Assembly (NCBI RefSeq): GCF_010726765.1
Contig: NZ_AP022601.1
Location: 496,001 to 560,000, forward strand
Direction: 5' to 3'
Source: Mycobacterium gallinarum
Lineage (GTDB): Bacteria; Actinomycetota; Actinomycetes; Mycobacteriales; Mycobacteriaceae
DNA length: 64,000 nucleotides
Made by a program: the position numbers and the translations under genes. The notes under the pieces are model-generated. The model ran no database searches, was not told the origin of the DNA, and worked only from the letters and a program-made list of their open reading frames with translations. Below are positions 46,150-54,528 of the stretch, in pieces (position 1 is the stretch's first letter; the number at the start of each line of letters is the position of its first letter).

Positions 46150-46793
46150 GCGAGTTCGTATCCGTCCACACCAGCGAGCAGCACCCGGGTATCGCGACGC
46201 TGCTGCTGTCCCGTCCGCCGACCAACGCGCTCACCCGGCAGGTGTACCGCGAGCTCGAAGCGGCCGCGGCGGATATCGGCGGTCGCGAGGACGTCCGCGC
46301 CGTCATCATCTTCGGTGGTCACGAGATCTTCTCCGCCGGCGACGACGTACCCGAGCGGTCGCTGCTCAACGGCGCCGAATCCGCAGAGGCGGCCCGGGTG
46401 TGCCGGGGCGCGGTCGACGCGCTCGCCGCGATCCCCAGGCCGACGGTCGCCGCGATCACGGGGTACGCGCTGGGCGGCGGACTGAACCTGTCGCTGGCCG
46501 CGGACTGGCGGGTCGCCGGCGACAACGTCAGGTTCGGGGTGACCGAGATTCTCGCCGGACTGGCGCCCGCGGGTGGCACGTCGCGGCTGGTCAGCACGGT
46601 CGGCCTGTCCAAGGCCAAGGACATGGTGTTCAGCGGGCGGTTCATGGACGCCAAGGAGGCGCTGGCACTGGGCCTGATCGACGAGATGGTCGCGCCCGAC
46701 GGCGTGTACGACGCGGCCCTGGCGTGGGCGCAGCGGTTCGTCGAACACCCAGCTCAGGTACTGGCTGCCGCCAAGGCCGCCTTCGACCTTTAG
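46146..46793 (+). CDS. echA17: Enoyl-CoA hydratase EchA17, short C-terminus
   Basis: The 215-residue crotonase-fold protein has the oxyanion-hole segments [12 protein letters not shown] and [18 protein letters not shown], and [11 protein letters not shown]. The family hydrates trans-2-enoyl-CoA in fatty-acid degradation. It ends at [10 protein letters not shown], about 35 residues before the end of M. tuberculosis EchA17 as remembered; the missing part is the C-terminal helices that usually complete the active site and trimer contacts. The next gene begins 11 bp after the stop, so the shorter form is not a window artefact. Coupled to the NUDIX gene by ATGA. Confidence 0.88.
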   Translation: MSEFVSVHTSEQHPGIATLLLSRPPTNALTRQVYRELEAAAADIGGREDVRAVIIFGGHEIFSAGDDVPERSLLNGAESAEAARVCRGAVDALAAIPRPTVAAITGYALGGGLNLSLAADWRVAGDNVRFGVTEILAGLAPAGGTSRLVSTVGLSKAKDMVFSGRFMDAKEALALGLIDEMVAPDGVYDAALAWAQRFVEHPAQVLAAAKAAFDL

Positions 46794-46804
46794 GCTGCCC
46801 TGTT

Positions 46805-47779
46805 ATGACGAGTTCTGACGCCGCTCCGGTTCCCAACCCGCACGCCACCGCGGAGCAGGTCGAGGCGGCGCGCCACGACTCCAAGCTCGCCCAGGTGCTG
46901 TACCACGATTGGGAGGCCGAGTCGTACGACGACAAGTGGTCGATCTCCTACGACAAGCGCTGCGTTGATTATGCCCGCGATCTGTTCGACGCGACGGTGC
47001 CCGAGGACGAGCTGCGCAACTTGCCCTACGACCGTGCGCTCGAGCTCGGCTGCGGTAGCGGTTTTTTCCTCCTCAACCTGATCCAGGCGGGGGTGGCGCG
47101 CCGCGGCTCGGTCACCGACTTGTCGCCGGGCATGGTGAAGGTGGCCCTGCGCAACGGCGAGAACCTCGGCCTCGAAATCGACGGTCGGGTTGCCGACGCA
47201 GAAGGCATTCCGTACGACGATGACACCTTCGACCTTGTCGTCGGCCACGCGGTGTTGCATCACATCCCGGACGTCGAGTTGTCGCTGCGTGAGGTCGTGC
47301 GGGTGCTCAAGCCCGGCGGCCGGTTCATCTTCGCGGGCGAGCCGAGCAACGCCGGTGAGAACTACGCGCGGCCGTTGTCGACGTTGACGTGGCGCGCGGT
47401 GACGAACCTGACGAAACTGCCGGGGCTGTCGAGTTGGCGCCGCCCGCAGGAGGAGCTCGATGAGTCCTCACGAGCGGCCGCGTTGGAAGCGATCGTCGAC
47501 TTGCACACTTTTTCTCCCGGCGACTTGGAGCGTATGGCACACAGCGCGGGGGCCGTCGAGGTATCGACTGCCACAACGGAATTCACCGCTGCGATGCTCG
47601 GCTGGCCGTTGCGCACGCTCGAGGCCGCAGTGCCGCCCGGCCGGCTGGGTTGGGGCTACGCGAAATTCGCCTTCAACAGCTGGATCGCGTTGAGTTGGGT
47701 TGACAACAACCTGTGGCGGCAGGTCGTCCCCAAGGGCTGGTTCTACAACGTGATGGTCACCGGGGTCAAGCCGTCGTAG
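46805..47779 (+). CDS. Class I SAM-dependent methyltransferase (Rv3038c-like)
   Basis: The 324-residue enzyme has the SAM motif ALELGCGSGFFLLNL near residue 80, then TDLSPGM, and the VVGHAVLHHIPDVE and RVLKPGGRFIFAGEPS motifs of methyltransferase 11 proteins. The C-terminus is hydrophobic and aromatic (WIALSWVDNNLWRQV), suggesting a lipid or membrane-bound acceptor. The substrate is unknown. The ATG at 46805 is 11 bp after echA17 and the frame upstream is shared with no conserved sequence. The next methyltransferase frame overlaps its 3' end. Confidence 0.88.
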   Translation: MTSSDAAPVPNPHATAEQVEAARHDSKLAQVLYHDWEAESYDDKWSISYDKRCVDYARDLFDATVPEDELRNLPYDRALELGCGSGFFLLNLIQAGVARRGSVTDLSPGMVKVALRNGENLGLEIDGRVADAEGIPYDDDTFDLVVGHAVLHHIPDVELSLREVVRVLKPGGRFIFAGEPSNAGENYARPLSTLTWRAVTNLTKLPGLSSWRRPQEELDESSRAAALEAIVDLHTFSPGDLERMAHSAGAVEVSTATTEFTAAMLGWPLRTLEAAVPPGRLGWGYAKFAFNSWIALSWVDNNLWRQVVPKGWFYNVMVTGVKPS

Positions 47780-48939
47780 ATTTTCGGCTCGACGACGTCG
47801 AGTACCTGTGCAGCGCCGTCGGCAAGCAGGCGCTGCGCGAAGTCGCTGACCTGCGGCTCACCGATACCACATTGGTCGCCGATATCGCCACGGCGCGTAA
47901 GCGTTTCGGTGAATGGTCCGCTGTTCTGGTGGAAACGACGCTGTTGCGGCGCAGGGCCGCGGCGAAGTTCGACGATCCCGGAGACTGGCTGTTCACCGAC
48001 GAGGCGCTGCAGCAGGCGACGGCGCAGCGCGTCGCCGCTCACCGCGCCCGACGCTTGTCGGGCGCGGTGGTGCACGACGCGACGTGTTCCGTCGGCACCG
48101 AACTTGCCGCGCTGCGAAACTGCGCAACCGCTCTCGTCGGCAGCGATCTCGACCCGGTCCGGTTGGCGATGGCACGGAACAACGTGGTCGGCGTGGATGT
48201 GTGCCGGGCCGACGCGCTGCGGCCGATCACCACGTCGGCCGTCGTCCTGCTCGACCCGGCACGCCGCAGCGGCGGACGGCGCCGGTTCGATCCGCGGGAC
48301 TACACCCCGGGACTCGATGTGCTGCTCGACGTGTACCGCGGCCGGGATTTCGCCGTAAAGTGCGCGCCGGGAATCGATTTCGACGGGATCAAGCAGCTGG
48401 GTTTCTCCGGCGAAATCGAGGTGACGTCGGTCGGCGGCGGTGTGCGCGAAGCGTGCCTGTGGTCGACGGGACTGGCGGCGCCCGGCGTGACCCGCCGAGC
48501 CAGCATGCTCGACACGGGGGAGGAGATCACCGACGCCGACCCCGACGACTGCACAATCGCGCCGGCCGGTCGATGGATTGTCGATCCCGACGGCGCGGTG
48601 GTCCGCGCGGGCCTGGTGCGCCACTACGGCGCCAGACATGGGTTGTGGCAACTCGACGCTGATATCGCCTACCTGTCCGGTGATCGGTTGCCGACCGGGG
48701 TCCGTGGTTTCGAGGTGCTCGAGGAACTCGGCTACAGCGAACGCCGCCTGCGTCAGGCGCTTTCGGGCCGCGACGTGGGCGCAGTCGAAATCCTGGTCCG
48801 CGGTGTCGATGTCGATCCCGACGCGCTGCGAAGGCGGCTCAGACTGCGCGGCGCGCAGGCGGTCTCGGTGGTGATCACCCGCCTCGGTGCTGGGGCCGCA
48901 AGTAGGGCAACGGCATTCATCTGCCGTCCTTCTCGCTGA
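47713..48939 (+). CDS. THUMP-like SAM methyltransferase (Rv3037c-like)
   Basis: The reading of 408 residues has a methyltransferase core with VVHDATCSVGTELAAL (SAM motif), GSDLDPVRLAMARNN, VVLLDPARRSGGRRRF, and a C-terminal THUMP-like region (AVEILVRGVDVDPDALRRRL). Rv3037c is discussed as a methyltransferase of the MGLP cluster, although the family resembles RNA methyltransferases. GTG 47713 is the first normal start but overlaps the previous gene by 67 bases. Homology seems to begin near VVDFRLDDVEYL (from about 47776), where no ATG, GTG or TTG is in frame, so the true start is unresolved. Confidence 0.82.
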   Translation: MAAGRPQGLVLQRDGHRGQAVVDFRLDDVEYLCSAVGKQALREVADLRLTDTTLVADIATARKRFGEWSAVLVETTLLRRRAAAKFDDPGDWLFTDEALQQATAQRVAAHRARRLSGAVVHDATCSVGTELAALRNCATALVGSDLDPVRLAMARNNVVGVDVCRADALRPITTSAVVLLDPARRSGGRRRFDPRDYTPGLDVLLDVYRGRDFAVKCAPGIDFDGIKQLGFSGEIEVTSVGGGVREACLWSTGLAAPGVTRRASMLDTGEEITDADPDDCTIAPAGRWIVDPDGAVVRAGLVRHYGARHGLWQLDADIAYLSGDRLPTGVRGFEVLEELGYSERRLRQALSGRDVGAVEILVRGVDVDPDALRRRLRLRGAQAVSVVITRLGAGAASRATAFICRPSR

Positions 48940-49032
48940 ATTTCTGCCGTTCGGCCGTCCGCGCAAAGTCCACGTACCCTGACAGTGATGCACCGGCGGT
49001 CGAGCCGGAGCCGGCTGCGAGGACGTCCAACG

Positions 49033-49731
49033 ATGCGCATTCTCAAGGTGGCGGCCGCCGTCATGGCGGCGTGTGCCGTGACCGGCACCATCGGCACTCC
49101 GACAGCGATGGCTCAGTCGGCATGCGCCGAGTTGGGCGGTACCGTGGGCCCGGACCAAACCTGTGCGGTGCACGCCGAAAACGACACGTACCTCCTCGAC
49201 TTCACCTTCCCGGCGCAGTACCCGGATCAGCAAGCGGTGGCCGACTACCTGACGCAGGCGCGCGTCGGCTTCGTCAACGTCTCGGAGATGCCCGGCTCAC
49301 GCGGCCTGCCTTATGTGCTCGACGCCAAGGGCACCGGCTACCGTTCGGGGTTGCCCCTGGTCGGCACCGAGAGTCTGGTGTTCGAGGTGTACCAGAACGT
49401 CGGCGGCGCGCGTCCGCAGACCTACTACGAGTCGTTCAACTGGAACCTCGCCACCAAGGCGCCCATCACGTTCGACTCGCTGTTCAAACCGGGCACCAAA
49501 CCGCTCGACGTGATCTACCCCGCGGTGAACGACGACCTGTTCAGAACGCAGGGGGTGCTGAACGCGATACCGCAGAGCGTGGGACTCGATCCGGCCAATT
49601 ACCAGACCTTCGCGCTGACCGATGACAAGGTGCTGTTCTTCTTCAGCCAGGGCCAGATGCTCGCGGAATCGGCGGGACCGGTCCAGGCATCGGTGCCGCG
49701 CGCGGCTCTCGCGCCGATGCTGGCGCTCTAA
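49033..49731 (+). CDS. Secreted protein TB22.2-like (Rv3036c, DUF3298 type)
   Basis: The 232-residue protein has a Sec signal peptide (MRILKVAAAVMAACAVTG, cleavage near AMAQS). A mature domain follows with YPDQQAVADYLTQARVGFVN, SFNWNLATKAPITFDSLF, and YQTFALTDDKVLFFFSQGQ, matching the mycobacterial esterase/DUF3298 family. The function outside the cell is not firmly established; an esterase role has been suggested for the M. tuberculosis protein. ATG 49033 has GAGGA nine bases upstream. A second option is ATG 48988, seven bases after a -10-like TACCCT, which would give a longer basic N-terminus. It converges on the next gene with a four-base overlap. Confidence 0.87.
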   Translation: MRILKVAAAVMAACAVTGTIGTPTAMAQSACAELGGTVGPDQTCAVHAENDTYLLDFTFPAQYPDQQAVADYLTQARVGFVNVSEMPGSRGLPYVLDAKGTGYRSGLPLVGTESLVFEVYQNVGGARPQTYYESFNWNLATKAPITFDSLFKPGTKPLDVIYPAVNDDLFRTQGVLNAIPQSVGLDPANYQTFALTDDKVLFFFSQGQMLAESAGPVQASVPRAALAPMLAL

Positions 49732-51026
49732 GCCGGCGCGAATCCGTATACGCGGCCTTCGCTTGTCGCGGTGACGACGCGGCGGTCATGTCCGATGGAG
49801 ACACCGACGGGCCAGCCGCCCGCGTTGGGCAGTGGATAGCGGTTGAGGGTGCGGCCGTCGGCCGGGTCGAACACGAGCAACGCCTGACCGGTTTCCCCGT
49901 CGCGTGCGACTGCGTAAGCCGTGTGTGCGCCGGACTGACTCGATGTCGTCAGCGGTGCGACGTCGTCGCGGGTCCACTCCACCTCGCCCCGGTCACCGGA
50001 ATCCTTGATGCCCATCAGCTTCGCGCCGGGTCCACCGCCGGCCACGATCAGCCCGTCAGGTGACACCGACGGGGGCGTCTGCGCCAGATAGTCCAGTGGG
50101 ACCGACCATTTCGGCTCACCATTGTCGGTGTTGATCGCCCACAGGTGTTCGTCGCGTCCGTTGACGTACACGGTCGATCCGTCCGCGGACAGCACCGGGC
50201 TGGCGAGCGGACCGCCGCCGACGGCGTCGCTGGTCCACTCGCGCGTGATCATCGGGTTCTGTCCTGGGCGGTAGCGCAACCCGACAAGAACGGGAGCGTC
50301 GGTGTCCGGCTCCCACAGGCTGAGCACGACGCTTCCGGTCTGCTCCGCGAAGGCCGGTGCGGCCGCCACCGGGCAGCGCGGACGGGCAGGGCGGCAGTCG
50401 GCGAGTCCGCGCTCGGGATCCTTGGGGTCGACACCGGCGACGAGATCCAGGGGAGATCCGTCGACCACACCCTTCTGGGCGTCGAACACCAGCACCTGGC
50501 CCAGGTGCGTGACCACCAGCAGGTGGCCCGGAGCCAAGATCCGCGGCGTGGTCGGCATCCCGATGACGGGTTGACGCCACCGGATCCACTGCGTCGGCGG
50601 GAACGAGAGCATGGCACCGGGCTGACCGACGTAGAGGTTGTCGAAACCATCGAAAAGAGGACCGGAGAGCGGGCCCTCGGTACCCGGCCCCTGCGCCAAG
50701 CGGGTGCACCAGCGCTGCCGGGCACGATTGTCGGTCTCCCACACCATCAGCGAGCAGCCCGCCGGGGTTTGCGCGTTCACGGCCAGGTAGCTGCCGGATC
50801 CCAGCGCTACCGAGGCGGCGAGTTCGCCCTTGACCGAGCGCGTCCACTCCAGCCGCAACCCGTCGGCGCCCGCGGTCGATTCGTAGCTGCTGTTGCGGGC
50901 GTCGCCGTACTGGGCGGGCCAGCCCGACGCGGGATGGGACTCGACCCAACTGTCGGTGTTCCCGCATCCCGCCAATGCGGCCATGATCAGCACTGTTGAC
51001 GCCAGCACGATCGATCGCCGGAACAC
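49728..51026 (-). CDS. Lipoprotein with PQQ-type beta-propeller (Rv3035-like)
   Basis: The 432-residue protein has a lipoprotein signal (MAALAGC, lipidated Cys21). Repeated beta-propeller blades of the PQQ/WD type follow, for example DNLYVGQPGAML, HLLVVTHLGQVLVFDAQKG, STVYVNGRDEHLWAINTDNG and VTATSEGRVYGF. No PQQ-dehydrogenase catalytic aspartate motif was noticed, so it is more likely a structural or binding protein of the cell envelope. The GTG at 51026 is 90 bp from the divergent acetyltransferase, with an 18-bp palindrome between them. Confidence 0.83.
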   Translation of the reverse strand: MFRRSIVLASTVLIMAALAGCGNTDSWVESHPASGWPAQYGDARNSSYESTAGADGLRLEWTRSVKGELAASVALGSGSYLAVNAQTPAGCSLMVWETDNRARQRWCTRLAQGPGTEGPLSGPLFDGFDNLYVGQPGAMLSFPPTQWIRWRQPVIGMPTTPRILAPGHLLVVTHLGQVLVFDAQKGVVDGSPLDLVAGVDPKDPERGLADCRPARPRCPVAAAPAFAEQTGSVVLSLWEPDTDAPVLVGLRYRPGQNPMITREWTSDAVGGGPLASPVLSADGSTVYVNGRDEHLWAINTDNGEPKWSVPLDYLAQTPPSVSPDGLIVAGGGPGAKLMGIKDSGDRGEVEWTRDDVAPLTTSSQSGAHTAYAVARDGETGQALLVFDPADGRTLNRYPLPNAGGWPVGVSIGHDRRVVTATSEGRVYGFAPA

Positions 51027-51078
51027 TGCGCCCTTTCGGTTTCGTTCAAGAAGGCCTTGGAAGTCCCAGTGAGGGTAA

Positions 51079-51096
51079 CCGTTCGGCGCCGAACGG
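51079..51096. promoter_or_regulatory. Perfect 18-bp palindrome, candidate operator
   Basis: CCGTTCGGC-GCCGAACGG is perfectly symmetric. It covers the -35 position of the plus-strand promoter whose -10-like TAGGCT is at 51103-51108. It also lies 52 bp upstream of the start of the divergent lipoprotein gene, so a bound dimer could control both. Confidence 0.55.
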
Positions 51097-51116
51097 CTCG
51101 CGTAGGCTTTCCGGCC

Positions 51117-51854
51117 ATGACGACGATGTGGGGCGCGCCGCTACACAAGCGGTGGCGGGGTTCGCGGCTGCGCGACCCGCGCCAGGCCAAGTTCCTCACC
51201 ATGGCCTCGCTGAAATGGGTCATCGCCAATCGGGCCTACACGCCGTGGTACCTCGTGCGTTACTGGCGGCTGCTGAAGTTCAAGCTTGCCAATCCGCACA
51301 TCATCACCCGCGGCATGGTGTTCCTCGGCAAGGGCGTGGAGATCCAGGCGACGCCGGAGTTGTCGACGATGGAGATCGGTCGCTGGGTGCACATCGGCGA
51401 CAAGAACACGATCCGCTGCCACGAAGGCTCGCTGCGTTTCGGCGACAAGGTCGTCCTGGGCAGAGACAACGTGATCAACACCTATCTCGACATCGAACTC
51501 GGTGACTCCGTGCTGATGGCGGACTGGGTGTATGTCTGCGACTTCGACCATCGGATGGACAGCATCGAGCTGCCGATCAAGGACCAGGGCATCGTCAAAG
51601 GGCCGGTACGGATCGGACCCGACACCTGGGTCGCGACCAAGGTGACGATCCTGCGTAACACGATGATCGGACGTGGTTGCGTGCTGGGGTCACACGCCGT
51701 GGTCAAAGGCGAGATTCCGGACTTCTCGATCGCCGTCGGCGCGCCGGCGAAGATCGTCAAGAACCGCAAGCTGTCGTGGGAGACGTCGGCAGCCCAGCGC
51801 GCCGAGCTCGCCGCCGCTCTAGCCGACATCGAACGCAAGAAAGCCGCGCGCTAA
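51117..51854 (+). CDS. Left-handed beta-helix acyltransferase (Rv3034c-like)
   Basis: The 245-residue protein shows hexapeptide-repeat character (IGDKNTIRCHEGSLRFGDKV, VLGRDNVINTYLDIELGDSV, then GPVRIGPDTWVATKVTILRN and GRGCVLGSHAVVKGEIP). This is the fold of trimeric acetyl/acyltransferases. Rv3034c has been linked with acetylation in MGLP/methylmannose polysaccharide synthesis; the gene context supports this, but the sequence alone does not name the acceptor. ATG 51117 is eight bases after a -10-like TAGGCT, so the mRNA is nearly or fully leaderless. Confidence 0.86.
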   Translation: MTTMWGAPLHKRWRGSRLRDPRQAKFLTMASLKWVIANRAYTPWYLVRYWRLLKFKLANPHIITRGMVFLGKGVEIQATPELSTMEIGRWVHIGDKNTIRCHEGSLRFGDKVVLGRDNVINTYLDIELGDSVLMADWVYVCDFDHRMDSIELPIKDQGIVKGPVRIGPDTWVATKVTILRNTMIGRGCVLGSHAVVKGEIPDFSIAVGAPAKIVKNRKLSWETSAAQRAELAAALADIERKKAAR

Positions 51855-51871
51855 CGAACTCGCAGTCGTCG

Positions 51872-53179
51872 TTGCGGCGCGTCGATCTGTCGACGGGCCC
51901 TGCCTTGATCGAAGACGATGGTGTGCTTGTACGAGCGCGTGGTGTGCCTTACGCCAGCGCGAGCCGGTTCGTCTCGCCGATGTCGCCCGCCCGCTGGGAC
52001 GGACCCCGCGAGCTCACCGTGCGCGGGCCCGTGTGTCCGCAACTGCCGTCACGGCTGGTGTTCGTGACAGGTCCGGTCATCGAGGGTCTGCACCACAGCG
52101 AGGACTGCCAGGTTCTCAGCGTCACCGCTCCCAGCGATGCCGACGGGCTGCCGGTGATGGTTTGGTTCCACGGCGGCGCCTATGTCTCCGGAAGCGGTGA
52201 GTCCCCGAACTACGATCCCGACGACCTCGTCGGCGAGGGCCGCGTCGTGGTGGTCACCGTCAGCTACCGGCTCGGCATCTTCGGCTACTGCACCCCTCGT
52301 GGCGTGGCCGAAGACAATCTCGGTCTGCGCGATCAGCTACTGGCGCTGCGGTGGGTGCACGACAACATCGCCGCATTCGGTGGTGACCCGGCGCGCATCA
52401 CGTTGTTCGGGCAGTCCGCAGGCGGCGACTCGGTGTACTCGCTGATGCTGTCGGAGGCCGCCGACGGCCTGTACTCGCGCGCGATCATCCAGAGCGCGCC
52501 GCTGGGTATGCGTGAGGGCCGAGACGAAATGACGGCGGCGATGCGGGCGGCCGCCGCGGAATCGCTGGGCGACACTGACCCTTTCGCGGCGGGCGTGGAC
52601 GAACTGCATCGCGCGCAGGTTGCGGCCGTGGTGGCGGCGCAGCGGTTCGGCCTCGTCAGCGGAATGGCCTTTGGGCCGTTGCTGGGTGTCGATCCGCTTC
52701 CGGCGGCAGGTGAAGTATCCGCCCGGATCGCGCGCGTGGCGCGAACGGTCGACCTGCTCGTCGGCTGCACCAGGCTCGACGCCGCCCCGTTCGTCGAAAT
52801 CAGTCCACGAGCGTCGCGGTTGCGCGCACTGGGACCGTTCGCGAAGCCCGCCGCGCGCGTGGCCTCGGCAACGATGACTCGTCAAATCTTCGACGGGCCT
52901 GCACGCCGGTTCGCCGATCGGTGGCGAAGCGAGGGGGGTCGCGCATCGGTGTACCGGCTCGACTGGTCGCCTCGAGACGCGCCGTTGGGCGCCTGCCACT
53001 GCATGGATCTGCCGTTGCTGCTGGGTACGGGGTCCGCGTGGGCGGGCGCGCCGATGTTGGGCCCCCACCCAAATCCGGTGGATCACGAACTTGCCGTGCG
53101 GATGCGCGGGCTGTGGAGTCGCTTCGCCTACCACGGTGTCGACGGCCTGGGCGCCGAGCGGCTGCGGCTAGGGGTCTGA
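51872..53179 (+). CDS. Type-B carboxylesterase
   Basis: The 435-residue alpha/beta hydrolase has the oxyanion motif MVWFHGGAYVSGSGE, the nucleophile elbow LFGQSAGGDSVYSLML, and a C-terminal His region GACHCMDLPLLLG. These are the marks of the carboxylesterase/cholinesterase family. It hydrolyses esters; the substrate is unknown. No ATG or GTG fits the N-terminus. TTG 51872, 18 bases after the acetyltransferase stop, gives MRRVDLSTGPAL, which aligns with the family start; the frame is open upstream into the acetyltransferase. It is inserted relative to the M. tuberculosis order. Confidence 0.8.
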   Translation: MRRVDLSTGPALIEDDGVLVRARGVPYASASRFVSPMSPARWDGPRELTVRGPVCPQLPSRLVFVTGPVIEGLHHSEDCQVLSVTAPSDADGLPVMVWFHGGAYVSGSGESPNYDPDDLVGEGRVVVVTVSYRLGIFGYCTPRGVAEDNLGLRDQLLALRWVHDNIAAFGGDPARITLFGQSAGGDSVYSLMLSEAADGLYSRAIIQSAPLGMREGRDEMTAAMRAAAAESLGDTDPFAAGVDELHRAQVAAVVAAQRFGLVSGMAFGPLLGVDPLPAAGEVSARIARVARTVDLLVGCTRLDAAPFVEISPRASRLRALGPFAKPAARVASATMTRQIFDGPARRFADRWRSEGGRASVYRLDWSPRDAPLGACHCMDLPLLLGTGSAWAGAPMLGPHPNPVDHELAVRMRGLWSRFAYHGVDGLGAERLRLGV

Positions 53180-53192
53180 CGGATACGATGAC

Positions 53193-54434
53193 CTAGCGAT
53201 CGGGCAGGGCGTGTTCGACGATGGGGCGGCGCCGATGAGGTTGGCGCTCACCACGTTTGGCGGCCACGTAGACCTGGGCGGTCTCGTCTGCAACGGTGTG
53301 CCAGGTGAAGGCCGCATTAAGGCGTTCCCGTGCGGCGACCGCCATGCGTTGTGCCCGATCGGGGTGATCGAGCACGGTGCGTACCGCCGCGGCCAGGCCG
53401 GCGATATCGCGCGGGGCGAACGACGTTCCGGTCTGACCGTCGATCACCGCCTCGCCCAGGCCGCCGACGTCAGACGTCACCAATGGAATACCCGTCGCGG
53501 CCGCCTCGAGAGCAACGATGCCGAACGGTTCGTAGTGGCTGGGCAGCACGGCGGCGTCGGCGGTGTGCAACAGTCGCACGAGCTGCTCGTGATCGAGATG
53601 GCCGACGAACGTTGTGGCCTTGAGCACCTTGTGCTTTCGCGCCTGCTGGACGAGCCACGTCTGCTGCGTGCCGGTGCCCGCCACCGTCAACGTCGTACCG
53701 GGATGGTGGCGCCGGATGCGGGGCATCGCCGCGATCAGGTCGTGGATGCCCTTCTCGTATTCGAGGCGACCCACGAACACCAGGTGAGGCGGCCCGGTAC
53801 GCGGACGCCGTTTTGCGAACGGCCAGCGCGCGGCATCGATTCCGTTGCGGATGACCCGGGTCTCGGCGAGACCCGGTCCGAACAGCTCGGTGATCTCGTC
53901 GCTCATCGATACCGAACACGTGATCAGCGAGTCGGATTCGTGAACCAGCCACGACTCGACGGCGTGCACCTGTCGGCTGATCGCTCCCGACACCCACCCC
54001 GAATGCCTGCCCGCCTCGGTCGCGTGGATGGTGGATACGAGGGGGACGTCGAAGTATTCGGCCAGCGCGATCGCGGGATGCGCGACGAGCCAGTCATGGG
54101 CGTGCACCACGTCGGGTCGCCATGGCTTGGCGCGGGGACCCTTGATCGCCAATCCGGTCCGGACCATCGCATGGCCCATCGCCAGCGTCCAGGCCATCAT
54201 GTCGGTGCCGAAGTCGAACTCGTGCGGATCCTGCGCCGCGGCGACAACCCTTACGCCCTCGGCGATCTCGTCGGTCGACGGGTGCGTGCTGGGGTCCGTA
54301 CCGGACTGACGGCGGCTGAGTACCACGACCTCGTGGCCGGCCTCGGCGAGCGCCGTCGCGAGGTGATGCACGTGGCGTCCTAGTCCGCCGATGACCACCG
54401 GCGGGTATTCCCACGACACCATCAGGATTTTCAC
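53193..54434 (-). CDS. GT4 alpha-1,4-glucosyltransferase of MGLP synthesis (Rv3032-like)
   Basis: The 413-residue retaining glycosyltransferase begins MVSWEYPPVVIGGLGRHVHH, the glycogen-synthase-like donor loop. It has NGIDAARWPF, FVGRLEYEKGIHDL, and the acid motif PSHYEPFGIVALEAAATGIP (GT-B fold, GT4). Rv3032 is reported to elongate methylglucose lipopolysaccharides and capsular glucan. GTG 54434 is the start. With the GH57 enzyme and methyltransferase upstream it forms the Rv3030-Rv3031-Rv3032 set. It is convergent with the carboxylesterase gene, 13 bp apart. Confidence 0.93.
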   Translation of the reverse strand: MKILMVSWEYPPVVIGGLGRHVHHLATALAEAGHEVVVLSRRQSGTDPSTHPSTDEIAEGVRVVAAAQDPHEFDFGTDMMAWTLAMGHAMVRTGLAIKGPRAKPWRPDVVHAHDWLVAHPAIALAEYFDVPLVSTIHATEAGRHSGWVSGAISRQVHAVESWLVHESDSLITCSVSMSDEITELFGPGLAETRVIRNGIDAARWPFAKRRPRTGPPHLVFVGRLEYEKGIHDLIAAMPRIRRHHPGTTLTVAGTGTQQTWLVQQARKHKVLKATTFVGHLDHEQLVRLLHTADAAVLPSHYEPFGIVALEAAATGIPLVTSDVGGLGEAVIDGQTGTSFAPRDIAGLAAAVRTVLDHPDRAQRMAVAARERLNAAFTWHTVADETAQVYVAAKRGERQPHRRRPIVEHALPDR

Positions 54435-54528
54435 GGTCGCTCACTCCTGCGCGAGAGACCCCAAAAAGCACACCTAACACGGCGTGTCGGTGTACAGACA
54501 CGGTCGCTCGCGGTGGGGAAGTGAGGAT

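Noticed and set aside
46780..46804. Frameshift hiding the missing EchA17 C-terminus
   Set aside because: The next gene starts 11 bp after the stop and no frame here continues the expected helices, so a true shortening is more likely than an error.
53211..54383. Plus-strand open frame of 390 codons opposite the GT4 glucosyltransferase
   Set aside because: It is a shadow of a gene with full GT4 motifs; no domain, no start signals.
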